Below are positions 1 through 5,709 of a stretch of 6,593 nucleotides of DNA, piece after piece (position 1 is the first letter of the stretch; each line of letters begins with the position of its first letter). Source of the DNA: Candidatus Latescibacterota bacterium (lineage in GTDB: Bacteria; Krumholzibacteriota; Krumholzibacteriia; Krumholzibacteriales; WJIX01); contig JAUXHZ010000058.1 of the NCBI GenBank assembly GCA_030621255.1, positions 1 through 6,593 of the forward strand. The letters run 5' to 3'. The notes beneath the pieces are model-generated. The model saw only the letters and a program-made list of their open reading frames with translations. It was not told the origin of the DNA and did not search any database. Made by a program: the position numbers and the translations under genes.

Positions 1-2988
1 GTTTCCTTTCAGGACAGCGGGTTTGAGACAGACTCTACAGAAGGACTGCCGCATGATTTTCTTTATTTTAACAATGAACTTCGTCATCTGAAAGAATATT
101 ATTACGGAGCCTCAGGAGGGATGTTTAATCTTAATTACGATTTGCTGGACGAAATAATTCAGATGAGCCGCCCGCAGGCGTACTACGGAGAAGAGGAGAA
201 ATGGTCATCGAAAATGATAGAGATGCTCTTCGAAACAGTGGGTTCAACTGACTCTGTGGTAGATTATTCCGGATATGACGCTTTTGCTCTCATTCATTCC
301 GGCGCCGGGCGTGAGACTGATATATTCGGAGATTCACCGGAGCAGTTATGGTCGGGGTTTATCGGCCCGGAAGAGATTGAAGAAATTGTTGCTGATACGC
401 TGGCGGCGCACGGTATTCCGACCGATGATTCTCTGGGCGGAAAACCCTTTTATATTGATAATCTCTTAATTCTTCCCGAGGAATCATCTCAGGATGGGTA
501 TATTTTTGGATCTCTCGGGATATATGCCTATCAGCTCGCAAAGAGGCTTGGACTATTACCACTCTATGATTCTACCCCTTCAGGGTACTCCGATTCGCAG
601 GGTATAGGGAATTTCGGATTGATGTCGTATGGTCTATATAACGCTCTCGGGTTTGTCCCCGCCTTTCCATCCGCCTTTAACAGGTATCTTATGGGTTGGG
701 TTGAAGCTGTAACTATCGATGAAAATTGCCTGGTGGAGTTGAAAGATATTAATTCGGTCTCGCCGGAAGATACTCAAATGGTAAGGGTGGATCTAAGTCC
801 TTCCGAGTATTTTTTGATTGTAAACAGGGTTCATGATACCGATTTTGACGGATTTTTCGATTTTGGAGATATAAATGGAGACGGAATTCCGCAGAACCGG
901 GATACACTTCTCGGGGCGGAATTTGATTTTTATATGACTCAGGAAACAAATCCATCTATAAAGGTTATCCGGGATACCATGGAAGTTAATAAATATACTA
1001 CCGGAAGCGGCATTATGATATGGCATGTGGATGAAAGAGTGATTCTCGATGCCCTGGTTAATGATGTTAATATGAACAACAATGCGGCTCTCAAGGGTGT
1101 TGACCTGGAAGAAGCAGACGGCATACAGGACCTTGACAGATCGGGCGGCGCTTACGCTTTCGGAAGCTATTATGATTCCTACAGAAATGGGAACAATGAC
1201 AGTTTCGGTGAAAATACGATGCCCTCATCAGATGGGAATTTCGGAATTAGTTCCGGAATTAATATTACCGATATTTCGGATACGGGACAGAGTATGAATT
1301 TCAGGATTTCATTTGACCATTCTTTTGAAAGTGAAACGGTGAGAATAAATGGTTTGATTCAAGGCCATTCTCCAATCCCCGCCGAGGTAAATTCCTCCGC
1401 AGGAATCGACATGATTGTTACCGCCGATACAGGCCTTGTATATTTGGTTTCAGATGCGGGAGCGCCGGAATGGACGGACAGAATTGAACTCCTCGCGGAG
1501 TTTCCGGGAGCTGTCTGGAAAGGCCCTCCTGTTGTTTCGGATATCGATGGCGGCCAGAATCCTGAGATATTCGCTGTTTCCGCCAATAATACTTTATATG
1601 GTTTTAATTGCCTGGGCGGCCCTTTTACTATTGATGCGGATAGTACACCCGGGTCACTTGATATGCCTGATTCAATACTTTCTCTTCCGATGATGATCGA
1701 GATAGATAGTGACACATTGTCAGAGGTCCTTATCCTTTCTTCTGCCGGAGACAGTGTCTTTATAAATATTATCGGTTCCTCCGCCGCCATTGAAGGCGCC
1801 CATGAAATAGGTGACGGGGTTTTCAGAGTTCCTTTTGCCGGGGGGAGTTTAGTTTCTAATCCTTCTGCCAATGCCTCAAGCGGTTCAATAGATGGTTTTT
1901 TCTGTTTAATAAGAAGAGAGAACGGGACTTCGGAGCTGAGGCTGGTCAGATTCGTCAATGGAGCTTTTTCAACTGAATATTGCAGGGCTCTTTCATGCCC
2001 TGTGCCGGAATCTTCTTTGCTGCTCCCTTCCTCCGGTGATATTGACGGCGACGGTTTTGATGAAATGATTGTGTCGGTTCCGGGGAGCGGTTTGATTTTC
2101 TGGAGCCCGGAAGGGGACCGGTTTATAATTTATGAAAATAGCAATATAATGTCGCCGGCGGCCCTGGAAGATATTGATGGCGACGGTGTACTTGAAACGG
2201 CAGCGCGAGACCAGAAAAACCTTTTTCTTTTTACCGGGTTCGGAGTATTGAAAGAAAACTGGCCGGTTTCGATAGATGCCCGGGTATCGTTGCTCGAGGG
2301 TTGCCGGAGCGAATACTCTCAGCCGATAATTGAAGATATTGATGAAGACGAGAAATGTGAGATTATCTTCAATATCATGGGGAATCTGCACGCTTTTGAA
2401 ATAGACTCGAATCGTGCCGAAGGATGGCCGATTATCGGCGCGGGAGGCGGGTTGGAAACGCCGGCTTTCTTTAAGGGCGGTGGGAATGATCTGCGGATTT
2501 TTATGACGGGAAGAACAGATTTGACGGGGAATATTAATGTCAATAATAGTGGTTCAGCTATGAATCTTTCCTGCGCGGTTTGCTTTAACACGGCGAACCG
2601 GTTTTTCCCTGACAGGGGGTGGTCTTTTTACCGCCATGATATTTCAGGGACAGGGAGGCAATCGGCTTCCGGATCATCCTTGCCGGCGGGGGAGATAATT
2701 GACGGAAGAACTTTTATTTGTTATCCGAATCCTGTTAGGGAAAAGAACCTGACGGTGCGCATTTCTATTTCTTCTACCGCTGACGTGAAAATTTGCATTC
2801 TTAATATTGAAGGGGAAAAGGTGCTGGAAATAAGCAGGGCCCATCCTTATTCCGGCGGTAATAATGTCCCGTTTGAGGCAAGTGTACCGGTTGATAACCT
2901 GGCAAGCGGAATATATATATGTTATATGGAAATAAGCGCCGATAATGAAAATTGGCGGGGAGCGAGAAAATTTGCTGTTGTAAAGTAG
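1..2988 (+). CDS. M6-like (immune inhibitor A family) secreted pseudoprotease with beta-propeller and C-terminal sorting domain, 5'-truncated
   Basis: The frame is open from base 1, so the true start, and any signal peptide and propeptide, lie outside the window. The ATG at 121 is internal: the 40 codons before it read like normal M6 N-terminal sequence. M6 landmarks in order are ALIHSGAGRETD (286-321), a degenerate zinc site (529-570), the Met-turn-like GIGNFGLMSYG (601-633), GSGIMIWHVDE (1003-1035) and GVDLEEADG (1096-1122). An acidic DINGDG loop (868-885) may bind calcium. The HExxH catalytic motif is replaced by YQLAK (529-543) and no other HExxH exists in the visible protein, so proteolysis is unlikely. 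From about 1340 to 2640 there are FG-GAP/VCBS-like propeller repeats, the clearest being DIDGG (1540), GDIDGDG (2035), EDIDGDG (2167) and EDIDEDE (2332). The end (about 2713-2985) resembles a type A T9SS sorting or FlgD-Ig-like domain: YPNP (2722), LASGIY (2899) and a final basic KFAVVK. Expected location is the cell surface or outside. The binding partner is unknown. Confidence 0.85.
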   Translation, partial: VSFQDSGFETDSTEGLPHDFLYFNNELRHLKEYYYGASGGMFNLNYDLLDEIIQMSRPQAYYGEEEKWSSKMIEMLFETVGSTDSVVDYSGYDAFALIHSGAGRETDIFGDSPEQLWSGFIGPEEIEEIVADTLAAHGIPTDDSLGGKPFYIDNLLILPEESSQDGYIFGSLGIYAYQLAKRLGLLPLYDSTPSGYSDSQGIGNFGLMSYGLYNALGFVPAFPSAFNRYLMGWVEAVTIDENCLVELKDINSVSPEDTQMVRVDLSPSEYFLIVNRVHDTDFDGFFDFGDINGDGIPQNRDTLLGAEFDFYMTQETNPSIKVIRDTMEVNKYTTGSGIMIWHVDERVILDALVNDVNMNNNAALKGVDLEEADGIQDLDRSGGAYAFGSYYDSYRNGNNDSFGENTMPSSDGNFGISSGINITDISDTGQSMNFRISFDHSFESETVRINGLIQGHSPIPAEVNSSAGIDMIVTADTGLVYLVSDAGAPEWTDRIELLAEFPGAVWKGPPVVSDIDGGQNPEIFAVSANNTLYGFNCLGGPFTIDADSTPGSLDMPDSILSLPMMIEIDSDTLSEVLILSSAGDSVFINIIGSSAAIEGAHEIGDGVFRVPFAGGSLVSNPSANASSGSIDGFFCLIRRENGTSELRLVRFVNGAFSTEYCRALSCPVPESSLLLPSSGDIDGDGFDEMIVSVPGSGLIFWSPEGDRFIIYENSNIMSPAALEDIDGDGVLETAARDQKNLFLFTGFGVLKENWPVSIDARVSLLEGCRSEYSQPIIEDIDEDEKCEIIFNIMGNLHAFEIDSNRAEGWPIIGAGGGLETPAFFKGGGNDLRIFMTGRTDLTGNINVNNSGSAMNLSCAVCFNTANRFFPDRGWSFYRHDISGTGRQSASGSSLPAGEIIDGRTFICYPNPVREKNLTVRISISSTADVKICILNIEGEKVLEISRAHPYSGGNNVPFEASVPVDNLASGIYICYMEISADNENWRGARKFAVVK

Positions 2989-3020
2989 GGCTGGATATTC
3001 AGCGTTTCAAGATTGAGCCG

Positions 3021-3036
3021 CAAACTATTAAGTTTG
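3021..3036 (+). other. small hairpin between the M6-like gene and the PorV-like gene
   Basis: CAAACT, a four-base ATTA loop and AGTTTG form a perfect 6-bp stem, extendable by one G-U pair, starting 32 bases after the stop codon at 2986-2988. No T run follows, so it is not a standard intrinsic terminator. It may still mark or protect the 3' end of the upstream transcript. With a stem this short and AT-rich, chance is a fair alternative. Confidence 0.25.
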
Positions 3037-3084
3037 TCAGCCCCAATCATCAATACGCGGGCGCCGAATGTTAGACATAATAAG

Positions 3085-3112
3085 TTGACAGGAGTATTCA
3101 ATAGATTAGATT
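3085..3112 (+). promoter_or_regulatory. candidate sigma-70-type promoter for the PorV-like gene
   Basis: A perfect TTGACA (3085-3090) is followed after 16 bases by TAGATT (3107-3112), or after 18 bases by GATTAT (3109-3114). Each -10 candidate matches TATAAT at four of six positions. The start of transcription would fall close to 3120, leaving a short leader that includes the AGGAGG ribosome site. The -35 box is strong and the -10 is mediocre. If real, the PorV-like gene can be transcribed independently of the M6-like gene upstream. Confidence 0.45.
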
Positions 3113-3135
3113 ATTAGATACACACAGGAGGAAAA

Positions 3136-4059
3136 ATGATCCGGTTAAAGATTTCTTGCGCTATAATACTTGTTTTACTTTCCACAGCAGTTCTCAGAGC
3201 TGGAGAACCCGGCACGAGCGGTTTTCTATTTTTAAGACTTGGTAACGGCGCCCGGGCAAGCGGGATGGGGGAAGCATTTACAGCGATAGCCGATGACGCG
3301 ACCGGCATCAGTTTTAACCCGGCGGGGTTAGCCGGTATCGAGAAGGTTGAACTGAATGTCACCCATTCAGAGTGGCTTATGGATATCAGGTTTGAACAGA
3401 TAAGTATTGCCAATGAGATGTTAGGGGGAGCGGTAGGATTCAACTTTACCGGAGTCTATTACGGAGAACTTGAGAGACGCGGTAATTTCCCGACAGTAAC
3501 CCCTGATGGAACTTTTGCTCCGTATGATATGGCCGCTTCGATAGGTTACGGAAGAGATATATTGCCCGATGTCTCACTTGGGATTTCGGCGAAATTGCTT
3601 TATGAAAAGATAGATTTTGAATCCGCGACAGGATGGGCTATAGATTTGGGGGTTCTTCACAGAAGCAGGATAGAGGGATTGACCTTTGCCGCGTCGATTT
3701 TAAATCTGGGGCCGCAGGCAAAATTTATAGAAGAAAAATTTTACCCTCCTTTTCAGACTCGTTTGGGCGCGGCGTATACGGCCGAGGAAAAGTGGATGAG
3801 AGGAAATGTTACTCTTTCCGGCGATTTTCTTTTCTCCAACGACATGGATGAAAAGTTGCTTTTGGGGATGGAATATTTTTATAAAAAGGCTTTAGCGATC
3901 AGGTTTGGTTATAAGAGCGGATACTATGTTCAGAGTGCGACAATGGGGATAGGTGTTGTATACGATCGTTTGAGATTTGATTATGCTTTTATGCCGATAG
4001 AGTTTGGGCTGGGGGACAGTCATAGATTTTCAATCAACCTCTTTTCTTCTCCCTTATAA
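3136..4059 (+). CDS. PorV/PorQ-family outer-membrane beta-barrel protein
   Basis: The 307-residue product begins with a Sec signal peptide: basic MIRLK, then a hydrophobic core at about residues 6-20, with cleavage probable near Ala22-Gly23. The mature N-terminus carries the family hallmark of a glycine-rich stretch, a GMGEAFTAIADDATG motif (about residues 46-60) and FNPAGLAG. Alternating amphipathic strands typical of a FadL-like barrel follow, for example VGFNFTGVYYGEL and ASIGYGRDI. In Bacteroidota, PorV is the outer-membrane shuttle that receives type IX substrates from the translocon, and PorQ is a related component. An upstream neighbour ending in a sorting-type domain fits that role. 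AGGAGG at 3126-3131 lies four bases before the ATG. The last 40 bases overlap the oppositely oriented LpxH-like gene. Many FCB-type genomes carry several paralogues, so the exact PorV role is inference and the family call is firmer. Confidence 0.85.
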   Translation: MIRLKISCAIILVLLSTAVLRAGEPGTSGFLFLRLGNGARASGMGEAFTAIADDATGISFNPAGLAGIEKVELNVTHSEWLMDIRFEQISIANEMLGGAVGFNFTGVYYGELERRGNFPTVTPDGTFAPYDMAASIGYGRDILPDVSLGISAKLLYEKIDFESATGWAIDLGVLHRSRIEGLTFAASILNLGPQAKFIEEKFYPPFQTRLGAAYTAEEKWMRGNVTLSGDFLFSNDMDEKLLLGMEYFYKKALAIRFGYKSGYYVQSATMGIGVVYDRLRFDYAFMPIEFGLGDSHRFSINLFSSPL

Positions 4060-4778
4060 TTCCCTGTCGAAAATTCTCCGTCTTTAAGGCGGAGATAGGA
4101 AAAGTGATTTTCCCAGTCGCCGAGGATAACGAATATTTTGTTTCCGAGATGCTTTAGCAGCGGTTTGTGAACGTGTCCCATGACAAATGAATCGTTTCCC
4201 CATTTGAAAAAAGAATCTTCGGCAAGTTCCGCGAGCCGGTTTGCGCACGATTCTGTTTTTCCTTCGGTAAAATCTTTACTTGTAGAGGAAAACCAGCCGG
4301 CAAATCTGAAAAGAAGATCCGGATGAAGCATTTTTGCCAGTCTGATCGCGAGGCGCCCCCTGATCACCCTCTTTAAGATCTTGTATTTCAGATCGCCCGG
4401 CATAAGCATATCTCCATGACTGATTGTAACAGTTTTTCCCTGCAGTTTATGAGTGGATATCTCCGGAAGAATTTCAAACCCCATCTCTTCTTCTATAAAG
4501 GGGCCAAGCCAGAAATCGTGGTTTCCCCCTGTTATGTGGATTGAGGTCCCCTCTTCACGCAGGGTGCGGAGATTATAGAGAATATCCCAGTAGTGTTTGG
4601 GAATGGTATTTTTATACTCAAACCAGAAATCAAAAATGTCGCCAACGAGATAAAGCCTGGAAGCTCCTCTTATTTCCTTAAGAAACCTGAGAAACTTCTC
4701 TTTTTTTATCATTTCCTTTTTTCCAATTCTGTGATATTGAAAATGTGTATCTGAAATAAAAAAAATAGATTTGTTCAC
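4020..4778 (-). CDS. lpxH: LpxH-family UDP-2,3-diacylglucosamine diphosphatase (calcineurin-like phosphoesterase)
   Basis: The 252-residue product is a dinuclear-metal phosphoesterase with the expected ligands in order: D10-x-H12 (SDTHF), GD47-x-x-D50 (VGDIFDFWFEY), GGN86-H87-D88, H121-G-D and GH202-V-H204. LpxH removes UMP from UDP-2,3-diacylglucosamine to give lipid X in lipid A synthesis, at the cytoplasmic face of the inner membrane. The GDIFDFWFEY stretch and the length of about 250 residues fit the LpxH-like branch common in Bacteroidota and Chlorobiota. E. coli LpxH has GNRD where this protein has GNHD, so a different phosphoesterase substrate cannot be excluded. I chose the GTG at 4776-4778 because it lies just before the first beta strand and has GGAGAG at 4785-4790. 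The ATG at 4868 would add 30 residues unlike the family and has no ribosome site. Transcription diverges from the small gene at 4889. Confidence 0.8.
   Translation of the reverse strand: MNKSIFFISDTHFQYHRIGKKEMIKKEKFLRFLKEIRGASRLYLVGDIFDFWFEYKNTIPKHYWDILYNLRTLREEGTSIHITGGNHDFWLGPFIEEEMGFEILPEISTHKLQGKTVTISHGDMLMPGDLKYKILKRVIRGRLAIRLAKMLHPDLLFRFAGWFSSTSKDFTEGKTESCANRLAELAEDSFFKWGNDSFVMGHVHKPLLKHLGNKIFVILGDWENHFSYLRLKDGEFSTGNYKGEEKRLIENL
4075..4113 (+). other. two tandem hairpins just beyond the PorV-like stop, inside the opposite gene
   Basis: TCTCCGT (4075-4081) pairs with GCGGAGA (4089-4095) around a 7-base loop, including one G-U pair. Two bases later GGAAAA (4098-4103) pairs perfectly with TTTTCC (4108-4113) around a GTGA loop of the GNRA type. 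They begin 16 bases after the stop of the PorV-like gene and could define or stabilise the 3' end of its mRNA. Neither has a proper T tract on the plus strand, and both lie within lpxH-like coding sequence, so codon constraints could also have produced them. Confidence 0.3.
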
Positions 4779-4784
4779 AAGAAG

Positions 4785-4790
4785 CTCTCC
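4785..4790 (-). promoter_or_regulatory. ribosome binding site selecting the GTG start of the LpxH-like gene
   Basis: On the minus strand GGAGAG lies with its GGAG core eight bases upstream of the GTG at 4778-4776. It supports that start over the upstream ATG. A loose promoter candidate further upstream on the same strand (TTGATA at 4847-4842, TATATC at 4822-4817, 19-base spacer) is too weak to call separately. Confidence 0.6.
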
Positions 4791-4888
4791 GGCTAAATAC
4801 ACGTGACAGGATATTCGATATATGATAGAGTGTGAGACGAATATCAAGGGAAATTGCAATGAGAGCAAATGCTAAAAGGAGGTTTTAA

Positions 4889-5239
4889 ATGGATTCTCTA
4901 TGGAACAAAGTCAGAAAAAATCTTGTTGAATGGTATGAAACTGCCTATGAGAAGACAGATGAAGTAGCAAGGATCGGGAAAAGAAAAATAGAGATAACCG
5001 GCCTGAACAGATCGATTGAAAAAGAAATGTCCCAGCTTGGAGGGGAGGTTTATCATCTTATCTCTGTTGAAGGACATAGAGGAAACAAGACTGCTGACGA
5101 TGAGAAAATTCGTTCTCTGGTAGAAAAAATTTCTGATCTGGAGAATAGATTAAGAGTAAAGGAAGAAGAAATAAAAGCGATAAGAGATATGAAGGTGAAA
5201 ATATCCGGCAGATCTCCAAAAGAGCCGGCTGAAGAATAA
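4889..5239 (+). CDS. small charged coiled-coil protein of unknown function
   Basis: A 116-residue, highly charged protein with no signal peptide or membrane segment, so probably cytoplasmic. Start support is strong: AGGAGG at 4877-4882 lies six bases before the ATG. The N-terminal part (residues 1-60) is helical in character, with aromatic residues (W5, W15, Y16, Y20) and an ARIGKRKIEITGLNRSIEKE segment leading to LGGEVYHLI (50-58). From about residue 70 to 104 hydrophobic residues fall in heptads (I74, L77, I81, L84, L88, I95, I98), predicting a coiled coil. The tail is acidic and proline-containing. I do not recognise a named family; the overall look is that of short conserved hypothetical proteins that may oligomerise. 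It diverges from lpxH with a 110-bp gap. A TATGAT at 4821-4826 could be its -10 box, but no good -35 stands at the right distance. Confidence 0.8.
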   Translation: MDSLWNKVRKNLVEWYETAYEKTDEVARIGKRKIEITGLNRSIEKEMSQLGGEVYHLISVEGHRGNKTADDEKIRSLVEKISDLENRLRVKEEEIKAIRDMKVKISGRSPKEPAEE

Positions 5240-5321
5240 TAGAGCAAAAGAGACCACCGGCAGCTATAAGAGACGGAGATAATCAGAAAGGGCGGGATAT
5301 TGTTGGTTAGCAGGCCGGATT

Positions 5322-5433
5322 ATATTTAGTATATTAGGAATATTTAGTAATATCGAGTATAATTGAGTATAATAGGTAATGAAGTAGAAAATTATCTTTA
5401 ATATAGTATAATGAACTTTCAGATCCTTATAAT
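5322..5433 (+). repeat. AT-rich stretch with roughly helically phased AGTATAAT-like repeats
   Basis: The unit AGTATAAT occurs exactly at 5356, 5366 and 5405, with variants AGTATATT at 5328 and AGTAATAT at 5346. Start-to-start distances are 18, 10, 10 and 39 bases, close to multiples of one helical turn. The 10-mer ATATTTAGTA is repeated exactly at 5322-5331 and 5340-5349. A further exact TATAAT lies at 5428-5433. The tract sits directly upstream of the sigma-factor promoter and may be curved DNA, a protein-binding array or an UP-like element. It has no coding potential I trust. Low-complexity drift is the plain alternative. Confidence 0.45.
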
Positions 5434-5448
5434 ATCTGATATTTCGGC

Positions 5449-5477
5449 TTGACAAAGATTGAAATTTAATGTAAACT
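5449..5477 (+). promoter_or_regulatory. sigma-70-type promoter of the primary sigma factor gene
   Basis: A perfect TTGACA (5449-5454) and TAAACT (5472-5477; four of six matches to TATAAT) are separated by the ideal 17 bases. Transcription would start near 5484. This is the best promoter match in the window. It could be recognised by the very sigma factor it drives, giving a self-sustaining housekeeping circuit. The sequence immediately upstream is AT-rich, which would help polymerase binding. Confidence 0.65.
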
Positions 5478-5483
5478 ATGCCC

Positions 5484-5709
5484 TGATGGTGTCAAAAAGT
5501 AATATTTGAAAACTTAAACTAAGTTGTGTGAGAATAGCAAAGCCGGTATAAAATCCCCACCTTATAGATGCTAATTACTTAGTTATTGAGAGTTGTAAAA
5601 AAGTTTGAGGGAACAACTTTCTGTAATCTGGGTTAAAAGGGGATAGGCTGGTAACCAATTGAGAAAAGAACAAGAAAGAGATCGGGAATATCCGACAGGG
5701 GGCGATTTA
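5484..5709 (+). promoter_or_regulatory. long structured 5' leader of the sigma factor mRNA
   Basis: About 225 nt separate the predicted transcription start from the chosen ATG. The leader contains a tight hairpin AACTTA-AAC-TAAGTT (5511-5525). It also has two mutually exclusive hairpins that share one arm: AGTTGT 5591-5596 with ACAACT 5613-5618, or AAAGTT 5600-5605 with AACTTT 5615-5620. A possible long-range pairing joins ATCCCC (5553-5558) with GGGGAT (5639-5644), flanked by AGCC (5541) and GGCT (5646). I do not recognise a known riboswitch or 6S RNA. The structures are seen by eye only. Confidence 0.35.
5697..5702 (+). promoter_or_regulatory. ribosome binding site selecting the ATG start of the sigma factor
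   Basis: AGGGGG ends seven bases before the ATG at 5710. The alternative in-frame TTG at 5659 has its nearest purine-rich site (AAGGGG, 5637-5642) 16 bases away and would add 17 charged residues without family counterpart. The ATG is therefore preferred. Confidence 0.6.

Noticed and set aside
1798..1815. HEIGD in the M6-like protein as a possible displaced HExxH
   Set aside because: The second histidine is missing, and it lies in the propeller region far from the M6 active-site landmarks.
1359..1958. 199-codon open frame on the minus strand within the M6-like gene
   Set aside because: It is fully antisense to well-supported propeller coding sequence and has no recognisable motif; it is explained by the codon composition of the real gene.
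1993..2391. 132-codon open frame on the minus strand
   Set aside because: It lies opposite the clearest GDIDGDG-type repeats, and the translation is unlike any family I know.
4803..4826. GTGACA and TATGAT as a promoter for the small coiled-coil gene
   Set aside because: The spacer is only 12 bases, too short for a sigma-70 promoter.
5224..5261. GCCGG and CCGGC as a terminator after the small coiled-coil gene
   Set aside because: The arms are 28 bases apart, the first arm is inside the gene and no T tract follows.
5264..5455. 63-codon open frame on the minus strand in the gene-free stretch, rich in Ile, Tyr and Leu
   Set aside because: The start would be TTG without a ribosome site, the composition simply reflects AT-rich repeats, and its start overlaps the -35 box of the sigma promoter.
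5485..5508. Short ORF ATGGTGTCA... (7 codons) in the sigma leader as a leader peptide
   Set aside because: It has no ribosome site and begins almost at the predicted transcription start; chance is sufficient.
5658..5709. TTG-initiated N-terminal extension of the sigma factor
   Set aside because: The ribosome site is poorly spaced and the extension matches no sigma region; the ATG at 5710 has a well-placed AGGGGG.
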